A DNA stretch of 44,340 nucleotides, taken from positions 1-44,340 of IMG/VR virus record IMGVR_UViG_3300027687_001258. One strand, written 5' to 3'. The position numbers and the translations under genes are program-made. The first letter of the stretch is position 1. Every line of letters starts with the position of its first letter. This document shows, piece after piece, positions 7,271 through 14,398 of the stretch. The notes under the pieces were generated by a model. The model worked only from the letters and a program-made list of their open reading frames with translations, made no database searches and was not told the origin of the DNA. The stretch comes from a virus.

Positions 7271-8325
7271 TGAAATTAGTATATCAACAAGGCAAACGTG
7301 ATGTAACTAATAATTCTCCTGACGATTTAATTATATACGATAATATGTGGAAATACGATTCAAATGCATTTTTAGTAGATCGTACTAAAACTGTTGAGTT
7401 TTATTATTACATTAAACTATTACCAGAATATGAGTTACCAGTCCTTAATAGTGCAATTTCCTTTGAGGAGTGTTGTATTAATAGGGCAAAAGAGTTAGTT
7501 AATATAAATGACAGAATATACTTACTTTGGTCAGGTGGAATAGACAGTACATGTTCTGTAGTCTCATTTTTACAAGCAGGCATGCCATTAGATAATATTA
7601 CTATTGTATGTAATAAGGATAGTGTAAGAGAATATGCATTATTTTATAATAAATTTATCTTAGGTAAATTTAATATAATGGCTACTGAAGAATTTATGTT
7701 AAAAGCAAGTGCAGGAGTGTTAGATGGTACTATAGTAAACTCTGAGCATGCAGATCAGTTATTTGGATCGCCTTTTGCAAACATTCTATTAAGAGAAGGA
7801 AGAAGTGATTTATTACTTGCACCTTATTCATCTGATAATGTATTCAAGTTCTTTGATATGTTTAACTTAGAACACGAAGATACTAGAAACTGCATCTACG
7901 AACTTTACCACCAAACCACCAAGCACTCTCCAAGAGATATTACTACTATGTTTGACTGGGTATGGTGGCATAATTTTAATTTTAAGTGGCAAATGATTGG
8001 TGCTAAGTTCTTACCTAGGATTGCTAAAGGTAATATACTTCAAACTTTCTTTAGTTCCAACAATTTTCAAAATTGGAGCATAGCACATACACCAAATCTT
8101 ACTACACAACAGGATTTAAAACTTATTGCCAAAGAGGTTATACTTAATTATACCAAGGACCAAGCATATTACGATAAAAAAATTAAACATCAATCAACCA
8201 CACTATACTTTGGTCACCATTCTGCCTCATGTATTGATGCAGACATGAATCGTATTCAATTTAAGGACTTTAATCCTGGAGAATACTACAATCCGGACAA
8301 TTCAATTGCAAAATGGTTAAGATAA
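7270..8325 (+). CDS. AsnB-like PP-loop synthetase, cassette 2
   Basis: A 351-residue close paralogue of the enzyme at 5509. SGGIDS is at residues 88-93, NSEHADQLFGS replaces the AsnB GEGxDElFgGY signature, and FDWVWWHNFNFKWQ, FFSSNNFQNWSI and YTKDQAYYDKKIK are all conserved. There is no glutaminase domain. The WSI and lysine-rich C-terminal motifs sit where AsnB-type enzymes place catalytic residues, so an active amide-forming enzyme is likely. It is last in the four-gene overlapping operon. Tandem duplication of a partner plus enzyme pair explains the 4886-8325 layout. Confidence 0.83.
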   Translation: MKLVYQQGKRDVTNNSPDDLIIYDNMWKYDSNAFLVDRTKTVEFYYYIKLLPEYELPVLNSAISFEECCINRAKELVNINDRIYLLWSGGIDSTCSVVSFLQAGMPLDNITIVCNKDSVREYALFYNKFILGKFNIMATEEFMLKASAGVLDGTIVNSEHADQLFGSPFANILLREGRSDLLLAPYSSDNVFKFFDMFNLEHEDTRNCIYELYHQTTKHSPRDITTMFDWVWWHNFNFKWQMIGAKFLPRIAKGNILQTFFSSNNFQNWSIAHTPNLTTQQDLKLIAKEVILNYTKDQAYYDKKIKHQSTTLYFGHHSASCIDADMNRIQFKDFNPGEYYNPDNSIAKWLR

Positions 8326-8328
8326 AGG

Positions 8329-8357
8329 TTGACTATTGGGTACAGTTATGTTATATT
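8329..8357 (+). promoter_or_regulatory. Sigma70-type promoter of the HTH-like gene
   Basis: TTGACT (8329-8334), a 17-base spacer and TATATT (8352-8357). The -10 box lies inside an inverted repeat. Confidence 0.7.
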
Positions 8358-8366
8358 AGTAACATA
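8347..8366 (+). promoter_or_regulatory. Operator-like inverted repeat over the -10 box
   Basis: A perfect 7-bp palindrome TATGTTA-N6-TAACATA spans the -10 element of the promoter at 8329. A dimeric repressor bound here would block transcription. The product of the next gene looks like a DNA-binding protein, so autoregulation is a reasonable guess. Confidence 0.5.
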
Positions 8367-8391
8367 GTTAGAGCGACTCTAACTACTTTTT
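8365..8391 (+). terminator. Attenuator-like hairpin in the leader of the HTH-like gene
   Basis: A perfect 9-bp stem (TAGTTAGAG with CTCTAACTA) with a CGA triloop is followed by CTTTTT, right after the predicted transcription start and 16 bases before the ATG at 8407. It has the form of an intrinsic terminator inside the leader. Confidence 0.6.
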
Positions 8392-8406
8392 GATAAAGGA
8401 AAATAT

Positions 8407-8703
8407 ATGTCAAAATCTACAACGTCAATTAGATCTTTCGATCTAAAGACAAAGCAGGGCAAACTTTTTAACGCATTAGTTCTTGAAAAGCAGGCTCTAA
8501 CAAAGTCAGCAATTAAGAAGCGATTCGGTATTGCCAATCCAACTGCAACCGTGTCTAATATTAGGCAACGTGGTTATGCAATTTATGCAAACCAACGTAC
8601 AGCTGGAAACGGTGTCGCTGTTACTGAATATTCGCATGGTGCTCCATCACGTCGAATGGTTGCTTTGGCCTATAAGGCTCAGGGACTTGGTATTACTGTT
8701 TAA
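8407..8703 (+). CDS. Small HTH-like, probably DNA-binding protein
   Basis: A 98-residue basic protein. ALTKSAIKKRFGIANPTATVSNIRQRGYAIYANQR has the pattern of a winged helix-turn-helix (helix, turn at FGIANPTA, recognition helix VSNIRQRG, then a wing), followed by a second basic segment. A TAAAGGA site precedes the ATG. It stands alone between a regulated promoter and a strong terminator, so it may be a phage regulator expressed in a controlled way. The target is unknown. Confidence 0.6.
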   Translation: MSKSTTSIRSFDLKTKQGKLFNALVLEKQALTKSAIKKRFGIANPTATVSNIRQRGYAIYANQRTAGNGVAVTEYSHGAPSRRMVALAYKAQGLGITV

Positions 8704-8724
8704 TCAGTAATCTCAAAACTGACT

Positions 8725-8753
8725 AAAATAGGGGGAGAAATCCCCCTATTTCC
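8725..8753 (+). terminator. Rho-independent terminator
   Basis: A 10-bp perfect stem (AAATAGGGGG with CCCCCTATTT), loop AGAAAT, short T run. It ends the HTH-like gene. Confidence 0.8.
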
Positions 8754-8781
8754 TTGACATAAGTACAGATGCAATTATGCA
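8754..8781 (+). promoter_or_regulatory. Possible promoter of the kinase/nucleotidyltransferase gene
   Basis: TTGACA at 8754-8759 is a perfect -35 box, but the best -10 at a 16-base spacing (TATGCA) is weak, so the promoter may need help or be weak. Confidence 0.45.
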
Positions 8782-8799
8782 AGAAAGTGAGTTACATTT

Positions 8800-9660
8800 A
8801 TGTCAAAACGTATCCTAATTATGGGATTACCAGGATCTGGAAAAACAACTTTAGCTGAGAAGTTAAAAACTTATATCGAGGCAGAAGCCGGAGTAAGTTC
8901 AGCACCATTAGATAAACAAATTAGAGTAATCGAATCACCTAAGTTAGACGAATATAGGTGTACAGTAGAGTGGTTCAACGCAGACGAAATACGCAAGAAA
9001 TTTGATGATTGGGATTTTAGTCATACTGGACGTATTAGACAAAGTATTAGGATGTTTGACTTGTCAAAAAAGTCAGATGCAGATTTTGTTATATGTGATT
9101 TTGTAGCACCATTAGTAGAGATGCGAAACAACTTTAAAGCAGACTGGACTATTTGGGTTGATACAATTAAGGAAGGTAGATATGATGATACTAATAAAGC
9201 ATTTATTGAACCTGAAGTATATGATTTCCGTGTACCAGAACAAGACTGTGAAAAATGGGCTAGATACATTTCTAATAAGATTGTAAAAGACGAACGCAGA
9301 CCTAAATTTGACTGGAGAAAAGAAACAGTACAGATGTTAGGTCGTTGGCAACCATGGCATGATGGACATCGTGCATTGTTTGAAAGATTAATTCAACGTA
9401 CAGGACAGGTTGTTATACAAATTAGAGATGTACAAGGATGGGAAGGTTCTAATCCTTTTGAAATCGATCAAGTTAAACGTTTTATTCAATCAGACTTAGA
9501 TCCATTATATCAAGGACAATATGAAATTCAAATTGTTCCTAATATTGTGCATATTGGTTGGGGTAGAGGTGTAGGATATACTTCAGGCGAGGAAACTTTT
9601 GACGAATCAGTAACTGAAATTTCTGCAACTAAGATTAGAAAAGGAATGGGACTAAAATAG
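8800..9660 (+). CDS. Fusion: APS-kinase-like P-loop kinase plus nucleotidyltransferase
   Basis: A 286-residue two-domain protein. Residues 1 to about 165 are a P-loop kinase: Walker A GLPGSGKTT at 9-17, then WFNADEIRKKFDDWDFS and GRIRQSIRM, as in adenylylsulfate kinases. Residues about 175-286 are a HIGH-type nucleotidyltransferase: GRWQPWHDGH (181-190) and the closing ISATKIR (274-280). The order resembles NadR (NMN adenylyltransferase with ribosylnicotinamide kinase) turned around. Substrates could belong to sulfate activation, NAD salvage or another nucleotide conjugate; the sequence does not decide. Confidence 0.75.
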   Translation: MSKRILIMGLPGSGKTTLAEKLKTYIEAEAGVSSAPLDKQIRVIESPKLDEYRCTVEWFNADEIRKKFDDWDFSHTGRIRQSIRMFDLSKKSDADFVICDFVAPLVEMRNNFKADWTIWVDTIKEGRYDDTNKAFIEPEVYDFRVPEQDCEKWARYISNKIVKDERRPKFDWRKETVQMLGRWQPWHDGHRALFERLIQRTGQVVIQIRDVQGWEGSNPFEIDQVKRFIQSDLDPLYQGQYEIQIVPNIVHIGWGRGVGYTSGEETFDESVTEISATKIRKGMGLK

Positions 9661-9661
9661 C

Positions 9662-9946
9662 CTAACGTCTTTTCTTTTTTTTATTGGAATCTAAGGCGTG
9701 TTGTTCTTCTAGTGCTTCACGTCTTAGTTTTTCTATATCATCCAGAGGAGAGAATTTAGGTTTCTCTCTTAAAGTTAATTGAGCATTAAACTTTTGTCTA
9801 ACTGGCTCTTTATCTTGTGCTATTTGAAGCATCATAGTTATTGCTTTATAACCATCACCCATAAAAAGCAACTTACCACCTTTATATAATCTTGCCTTTG
9901 AGGATATAGTAGAATCTAGCTCTATATCTTCATGCTGAAAAATCAT
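9662..9946 (-). CDS. Small protein of unknown function with basic tail
   Basis: A 94-residue protein. The first half is a short strand-rich part (MIFQHEDIELDSTISSKARLY is typical), the second half helical, and it ends in a lysine/arginine run (NKKKKRR). Its start overlaps the stop of the upstream exported protein by 1 base, so the two are translated together. It converges with the kinase fusion gene, one base away. Last gene of a four-gene minus-strand block. Function not recognised. Confidence 0.6.
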   Translation of the reverse strand: MIFQHEDIELDSTISSKARLYKGGKLLFMGDGYKAITMMLQIAQDKEPVRQKFNAQLTLREKPKFSPLDDIEKLRREALEEQHALDSNKKKKRR

Positions 9947-10266
9947 TACTTTCCTACCTTATTTAAACTGTCTACAACATCGTTGATGCTGGGTTCTGGA
10001 CTGTTTGGATTGTAGACACATTTAAAAGACCTTGGACATTTCATTTCAATGACCATTTCATGTGTTTTATTTCCGCCTACATATATACAAACTTCTCCAC
10101 CTGCTGTAACAACTCTTTTCTTAAGTCTGCAAGTGGTATACTTTATAATTTCAGTTTCACCTCGTTGTATCTTTTGCTGTTTAGTGTATTGCTTTTTTTC
10201 ACCAACTGTTTTAGCACCTGCTAAAGCAATAGTGGGTATTAATACCAATAACATTAATAATTTCAA
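9946..10266 (-). CDS. Small exported protein with two cysteine pairs
   Basis: A 106-residue protein with a signal peptide (MKLLMLLVLIPTIALA, cleavage near AGA). The mature part is basic and has four cysteines (YTTCRLKK, EVCIYVG, EMKCPRSFKC) likely to form disulfides in the periplasm. Preceded by a purine-rich ribosome site (AGGAGG on the minus strand). Its neighbours are a second short exported-type protein and a membrane protein, which suggests a small envelope module. Function not recognised. Confidence 0.65.
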   Translation of the reverse strand: MKLLMLLVLIPTIALAGAKTVGEKKQYTKQQKIQRGETEIIKYTTCRLKKRVVTAGGEVCIYVGGNKTHEMVIEMKCPRSFKCVYNPNSPEPSINDVVDSLNKVGK

Positions 10267-10274
10267 ACTTCCTC

Positions 10275-10460
10275 CTATCTATATACTACTGTATCCTCTG
10301 GTACTTTACGAGGAAGGCAATATGTGGTAATATCACTCTTCCTCATCTGATCTGCAAAGTAATTGCACCGTTGTATATCATAAAAATACATGTCCGAGGA
10401 TTTTAACTGTTTATCTTCACCTATTCCTAGAAATACGAATAATACAAAAACGTGTATCAT
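10275..10460 (-). CDS. Small exported or membrane-anchored protein
   Basis: A 61-residue protein. The start at 10460 is chosen because it overlaps the stop of the upstream gene as ATGA and begins with a signal-like segment (MIHVFVLFVFLGIGED). A longer upstream frame exists but has no ribosome site and lies within the previous gene. The mature part contains YFYDIQRCNYFA and YCLPRKVP, a Cys-containing pattern also seen loosely in the small protein at 14153. Function unknown. Confidence 0.62.
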   Translation of the reverse strand: MIHVFVLFVFLGIGEDKQLKSSDMYFYDIQRCNYFADQMRKSDITTYCLPRKVPEDTVVYR

Positions 10461-10930
10461 GTCATATAAAATTTCAGTGCGGCAAATATTCCTCCAAGTA
10501 CTACAACGGCAAATAATACCATCCAACCAATCATTTTAAGTCCATCTATCAGCTCTTTTGCTTCTTTTGCTTTCTTCTTTCTCATTATTAGCTCGGCTTC
10601 TTTTCTTTCTTGTATTCTATTAGCTCTTTCTTGAATTATACCTGCCCAGGTACCTGGGCCAAAACGTAAATTAATCAATGTGGCTATTTCTTGCATCTGC
10701 TCTTGTGCTATCTTAGCATCGATAGTTTCTCTCGCAACATTTGCCGTGCTAAACTGGTCTGCTATAGAAATGTTCCCAGTCCTTTTGGAGTTCATCTGAC
10801 TGTTTCCTTCGAACATCTTGTCAATAGCACCGGCTATATCACCAATGTCTTTGCATGTATCGATTTGATCCTTAATAAAGGACACACTTTGTTTGATTAA
10901 AGCGATTCCTGCTAGGGTTTCTGCTATCAT
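10457..10930 (-). CDS. Membrane-anchored coiled-coil protein of phage type
   Basis: A 157-residue protein. Residues about 90-130 are a charged coiled coil (ERANRIQERKEAELIMRKKK) and residues about 133-155 a single membrane helix (MIGWMVLFAVVVLGGIFAAL). AAGGAGAG on the minus strand precedes the ATG. From memory, T4-like marine phages carry a protein of this build next to small exported proteins. A role at the host membrane late in infection is possible but unproven. Confidence 0.65.
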   Translation of the reverse strand: MIAETLAGIALIKQSVSFIKDQIDTCKDIGDIAGAIDKMFEGNSQMNSKRTGNISIADQFSTANVARETIDAKIAQEQMQEIATLINLRFGPGTWAGIIQERANRIQERKEAELIMRKKKAKEAKELIDGLKMIGWMVLFAVVVLGGIFAALKFYMT

Positions 10931-10990
10931 TACAACTCTCCTTTCTACTGAGAAGAGACATTTTAAAAACTGTCTGGATATTACATGTAT

Positions 10991-11018
10991 TTAACAAAAA
11001 AGGTCCAATATCTATAAT
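10991..11018 (+). promoter_or_regulatory. Probable sigma70-type promoter of the porin gene
   Basis: TTAACA (10991-10996), 16-base spacer, TATAAT (11013-11018). The message would have a leader of about 110 bases with two inverted repeats. Confidence 0.5.
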
Positions 11019-11058
11019 TTAGGTATGATGACTTTAACATTTTATTATAAGTATAGAG

Positions 11059-11077
11059 TTAATTAATAGATAATTAA
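11059..11077 (+). promoter_or_regulatory. Inverted repeat in the porin leader
   Basis: Perfect TTAATTA-N5-TAATTAA, either an operator-like site or a weak AT-only hairpin. Confidence 0.35.
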
Positions 11078-11091
11078 TAACCCTTTAAACT

Positions 11092-11112
11092 TCTATTGTA
11101 TGAAACAATAGA
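11092..11112 (+). promoter_or_regulatory. Hairpin in the porin leader
   Basis: A perfect 8-bp stem TCTATTGT/ACAATAGA with a 5-base loop ends 10 bases before the AAGGAAAA ribosome site of the porin gene. It may influence message stability or translation. Confidence 0.45.
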
Positions 11113-11134
11113 TTACACAAACAAGGAAAATACA

Positions 11135-12037
11135 ATGAAATTATTACCCTTAGCCGCGATGCTTTTTTTCGCCGGTGCCTCCACGGGTATGGCTGGCGAG
11201 AAATTAGCTCTTCCTTCAGTACCAGGAGTAGACATTACAACATACGGCGAAGTCCGAGCCTATGTTGAAACAACAACAACAGATAATGTAGATGCAGAAA
11301 TTAAAACATCAAGCAGTAAAATTGGACTAAACTTTAAAACGAAAGAACCTTTATATGTCTTTGGTGAAATTTCAGCTGACGTTGATTTATCGGCAGATGG
11401 AACAGATGATGTTACTACACGTTTTGGATATATTGGAGTAGGAAGTAAGGAACTAGGTGAAGTATCAATTGGTCGTACTATGTCTCTTATGGAATCTTAT
11501 GTTGATAAAGCTGATGTATTTTATGGTGCTGGAAATCAAGGAGTTCAAAAGACTCCTTTTAACATGAACAACAGTTTAAAGTACGGCGGAAATTTTAACG
11601 GCGTAGATGTTGGCTTTCAAACACAAATGACAGACGATAAGGCAAATCACGACTTAGACTTATATCAAATTGGATTAGGTTACAAAGGTATTGGTATTGC
11701 TTATGCTAGAGATGAAATTAATTCTTCAGATTACTATGGTATTGGCGTTAAACACAAAGTAGGCAAATTTGGAGCCTATGCAAGTGCATCAGTTTTAGAT
11801 GATGACACACAAGCAAATGATGCAGTAGGATATGAAATTGCTGGATCATATGATATGAATGAGAAATTAACACTATTAGGTGGATGGCAGGATACTGACG
11901 TTCAGTCAGATGACGGAAACTTAACTATTGAATCTCAGTTTAAAATTGCAACACAATCAGTATTCTTTACTAATATTGATCATGACTTAACCACAGAAGA
12001 TACAACTCTTCGAACAGGTTTAAGTTTTACGTTCTAA
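11135..12037 (+). CDS. Outer-membrane porin
   Basis: A 300-residue protein with a signal peptide (MKLLPLAAMLFFAGASTGMA). The ATG at 11135 is chosen because the AAGGAAAA site and the signal peptide both point to it. The mature part is a run of alternating beta strands typical of trimeric Gram-negative porins: GEVRAYVET, SKIGLNFKT, LGEVSIGRT in the eyelet region, SLKYGG, VGFQTQM, and it ends with TLRTGLSFTF, the terminal aromatic residue needed for BAM-dependent insertion. It is at the short end for porins. A phage-borne porin could raise nutrient influx, replace down-regulated host porins or alter receptor sites. Confidence 0.88.
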   Translation: MKLLPLAAMLFFAGASTGMAGEKLALPSVPGVDITTYGEVRAYVETTTTDNVDAEIKTSSSKIGLNFKTKEPLYVFGEISADVDLSADGTDDVTTRFGYIGVGSKELGEVSIGRTMSLMESYVDKADVFYGAGNQGVQKTPFNMNNSLKYGGNFNGVDVGFQTQMTDDKANHDLDLYQIGLGYKGIGIAYARDEINSSDYYGIGVKHKVGKFGAYASASVLDDDTQANDAVGYEIAGSYDMNEKLTLLGGWQDTDVQSDDGNLTIESQFKIATQSVFFTNIDHDLTTEDTTLRTGLSFTF

Positions 12038-12054
12038 TGTAATATGGAAAACTA

Positions 12055-12099
12055 GCCCTCTTTCTTTATTGATATATAGTATTAATATAGGAGGAGGGC
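12055..12099 (+). promoter_or_regulatory. Possible ribosome-site-masking stem
   Basis: GCCCTC (12055-12060) can pair with GAGGGC (12094-12099), which is part of the AGGAGGAGGG ribosome site of the TTG-started gene at 12103. Six pairs over a 33-base loop; weak on its own. Confidence 0.3.
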
Positions 12100-12102
12100 A
12101 GG

Positions 12103-12825
12103 TTGCCATTAATAGAGCAATACCCAAATTATAAATTCCTAGAAACCGTGTTTAGGCTTGGGCATCTAGATAAACTCAAAAAGACATTTTATGACAGCAA
12201 GTCGGTATGGAATCAAAGAGCAACAAAAACATTCTTTGCTGACTGCGGATGGTACAAGTATCCTTATTGTTGTTTCGTTCCTGGATATGAAGAATTAAAT
12301 GCTCCAAACGTTATAGGTTTACTGCAATCTGAGATATACAATGCAACAGTTGACATTGTTAAAGAACTATGGCTAGCCTTATATAAAGAAACAGATGAAG
12401 AATGGATGCCCTTTGGGGCAGAACTTAACTTAGTATATCCAGGCAGGAAAATTCAACCTCACACAGACAATCATTTTTATAGCAACTATGCAACTAGATG
12501 CCATGTTGTATTAGAAACTAACAGTAATGTAGAATTTACATTTGGAAACAACGAATCACCAACATTTAATTTAGGACATTCCTTTATTTTTAATAATAAA
12601 AGAAGGCACGAAATATGTAATCTTGGAAGTACAAACAGAGTTCATTTAGTAGTAGACTTTTTACCTAAAAACATATTTCCTTATACTGAACGAGTACTTG
12701 CTCCGTTTGGTCCTGATAATTCTTGCCATATCGTTAATACAATACGTTCAAAAGATCATCCTTTACATAATAAATATGTAGACTATGTTGACGATACACC
12801 TATACCTAAAAGAAAAACTATATGA
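12103..12825 (+). CDS. Aspartyl/asparaginyl beta-hydroxylase-like 2OG-Fe(II) oxygenase
   Basis: A 240-residue protein starting at TTG, behind a very strong AGGAGGAGGG site. Iron ligands are H120 and D122 (QPHTDNHF) and H169 (RRHEICNLG), with the 2OG-binding Arg shortly after (TNRVHLVVDF). FNLGHSFIFNNKRRHE is typical of the Asp/Asn beta-hydroxylase family. Substrate is unknown: in other organisms relatives act on EGF-like domains, lipids or peptides. Its stop overlaps the start of the next oxygenase (ATGA), so the two are translated together. Confidence 0.82.
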   Translation: MPLIEQYPNYKFLETVFRLGHLDKLKKTFYDSKSVWNQRATKTFFADCGWYKYPYCCFVPGYEELNAPNVIGLLQSEIYNATVDIVKELWLALYKETDEEWMPFGAELNLVYPGRKIQPHTDNHFYSNYATRCHVVLETNSNVEFTFGNNESPTFNLGHSFIFNNKRRHEICNLGSTNRVHLVVDFLPKNIFPYTERVLAPFGPDNSCHIVNTIRSKDHPLHNKYVDYVDDTPIPKRKTI

Positions 12826-13481
12826 TTTCAGATGATGTTAATCAACCTGTTCAGGCACATCCTGAATATTTTATACCTCTAAAATTAACACTACCTCAAG
12901 TAGATCTTGAAGCACTTAAAGGCGGCATTATTGCTGATTTAAGCGTCAAGCACAAGGGTAGTGATAGGCTATGGTTTAATACTGCTATTGCATCTGGTAA
13001 TCCATTAGAAGAAACGCAGAGGGTAGCAAATGATTACTTAGAGCAATATAAACTTGAAGCAAGTACTATGGGCATATTTGTTGTTAATGCAAACACATAT
13101 GATTGGAACATACATTGTGATTCACAACGTTTAGAAACTCGGCTAAATTTTTATGAATTAACTACTGCTCCGGGCTTAGTTCGCTGGTTTCCGGATACAA
13201 ACGACGGATATGAAGAGATACATAAAAACATAGAAGGTAATGAATTTGTTGACTATGTATGGCCATGGGTTATACAGTTTAAGCAACAACATAGGGATTG
13301 GAGTAAAGTACCACCTGCTATTTGGTCTACATCTACTGGTTGCAGTAGTGCGTTAGTTAGGACTAATTTACCACATCATGTAGTACAAGGTGATGGAATT
13401 AGGATAACAGTTACCTGTAAGGTTGTAGACAAAGAAACAAAGAGTACAGTTGACACATGGAGCAGATTACAACAATGTTAA
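12822..13481 (+). CDS. 2OG-Fe(II) oxygenase-like protein
   Basis: A 219-residue protein. HCD (residues 98-100, in WNIHCDSQRL) gives two iron ligands, and H185 or H186 (LPHHVVQGDG) the third, followed by R in GIRITVTCKV. Strand pattern and spacing fit the double-stranded beta helix of 2OG oxygenases. It is related in general build to the product of the preceding gene and coupled to it by ATGA. Its end overlaps the GNAT-like gene by 7 bases. Substrate unknown. Confidence 0.7.
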   Translation: MISDDVNQPVQAHPEYFIPLKLTLPQVDLEALKGGIIADLSVKHKGSDRLWFNTAIASGNPLEETQRVANDYLEQYKLEASTMGIFVVNANTYDWNIHCDSQRLETRLNFYELTTAPGLVRWFPDTNDGYEEIHKNIEGNEFVDYVWPWVIQFKQQHRDWSKVPPAIWSTSTGCSSALVRTNLPHHVVQGDGIRITVTCKVVDKETKSTVDTWSRLQQC

Positions 13482-13909
13482 AAAGAGTTACAAATTTAAC
13501 CTACGGCATAGCCGAAGAGTTAAAGAAAGATCCTGTTAGGCCGAATATTACGCCTTCAATGAGAATTGGAAAAAACAAAGATATTTTCTACGAGTTATCT
13601 GATGAAGGAAATATTGATGCAGTAGTTTGTGTTACCTACACAAATGATGTACCTACTGCTGAATCAAATCTGTTTGACATGCCTGGTAATGACATTGCTA
13701 TATTTTATAGTGTTTGGAGTAATAGAGCAGGAGCAGGTCGTAAAATAATCTTTGATGCAGTTAACGTGATATCTAAAGAATCGAGAGATGTACAACGTTA
13801 TGTTACATTGAGCCCAAAAACTCAAATGGCAGAAAGATTCCACACAAGAAACGGAGCAACAGTTTTTAAAACAAACGAAGACACCGTAAATTATGAATAT
13901 TTAAAATAA
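13475..13909 (+). CDS. GNAT-like acyltransferase-fold protein
   Basis: A 144-residue protein. The ATG at 13475 overlaps the previous stop; the longer frame from 13457 has no ribosome site. IDAVVCVTYT and IAIFYSVWSNRAGAGRKIIFDAV resemble the central strands and the pyrophosphate loop (R-x-G-x-G-R-like) of GNATs, and the end AERFHTRNGATVF fits the last strand. From memory this type is common in T4-like marine phages. Catalytic activity is not assured, since the loop is non-canonical. Confidence 0.55.
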   Translation: MLKRVTNLTYGIAEELKKDPVRPNITPSMRIGKNKDIFYELSDEGNIDAVVCVTYTNDVPTAESNLFDMPGNDIAIFYSVWSNRAGAGRKIIFDAVNVISKESRDVQRYVTLSPKTQMAERFHTRNGATVFKTNEDTVNYEYLK

Positions 13910-13980
13910 TGTTTTATTACTGGTCAAGTTTATATGTCATAATCATGCTAGTTACAATAGCTATGATACTAATGATATAA
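13909..13980 (+). CDS. Micro-ORF: single-helix membrane peptide
   Basis: A 23-residue peptide beginning MFYYWSSLYVII, nearly all hydrophobic, followed by TAA and TAG in succession. Its ATG overlaps the TAA of the upstream gene (TAATG), the coupling used by real gene pairs elsewhere in this window. The build suits a small inner-membrane peptide. It is short enough to be chance, but the coupling and the even membrane helix argue for a gene. Confidence 0.5.
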   Translation: MFYYWSSLYVIIMLVTIAMILMI

Positions 13981-14007
13981 TAGGCGATAAGTAGAATGTA
14001 GAAATAT

Positions 14008-14083
14008 GCCGGCATAGCTCAGTTGGTAGAGCAGTTGCTTTGTAAGCATCAGGTCCCGAGTTCAAATCTTGGTGCCGGCACCA
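14008..14083 (+). tRNA. tRNA-Thr (anticodon UGU)
   Basis: A 76-base cloverleaf with a 7-bp acceptor stem GCCGGCA/TGCCGGC, GCTC/GAGC D stem, anticodon loop CTTTGTAAG with TGT, T loop TTCAAAT, and an encoded CCA. It reads ACA, a codon favoured by this AT-rich genome. Confidence 0.96.
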
Positions 14084-14152
14084 TTTTTGTTAAAAGAATA
14101 ACAGAACCATAATTGTAATATAAGTAAGATATAATACGAACGGAAAACAAAG

Positions 14153-14398
14153 ATGAAATGGTTTTTTATATTAATGTTGTTTAATCAGAATACTCCTGTA
14201 CAAGATCATTTGTACTTAATACAGGAGCCAAAATTCTCCACACCACAAGAATGCTTGAGATTTGTTGAAGTTAATCAACCTCTACTTCGAGCTCTTGGAG
14301 CTGAAAAGTTTCCAACTCAGTATGTTGAAAACATTTATTGCTTAACGCAAGATGCGTTAGATAGTTTTATTACAGATAACCCAGGAAAGAGTATATAG
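14153..14398 (+). CDS. Small protein with signal-like N-terminus
   Basis: An 81-residue protein. The N-terminus MKWFFILMLFNQN is a short hydrophobic stretch; the rest is soluble with two cysteines (TPQECLRFVEV, NIYCLTQDA). A TATAAT box at 14130 and a GGAAA ribosome site precede it. Its stop abuts the ATG of the cupin gene, so both belong to the operon that runs to 19140. Its cysteine pattern (EC...YC) loosely recalls the small minus-strand protein at 10275. Function unknown. Confidence 0.6.
   Translation: MKWFFILMLFNQNTPVQDHLYLIQEPKFSTPQECLRFVEVNQPLLRALGAEKFPTQYVENIYCLTQDALDSFITDNPGKSI

Noticed and set aside
4886-8325. Partner proteins as glutaminase subunits feeding ammonia to the synthetases
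   Set aside because: None begins with a Cys nucleophile or shows class I or II amidotransferase motifs.
10461-10526. Upstream extension of the small exported protein at 10275
   Set aside because: It would run in another frame through the C-terminal helix of the preceding gene; the ATGA overlap at 10460 and the signal-like start fit better.
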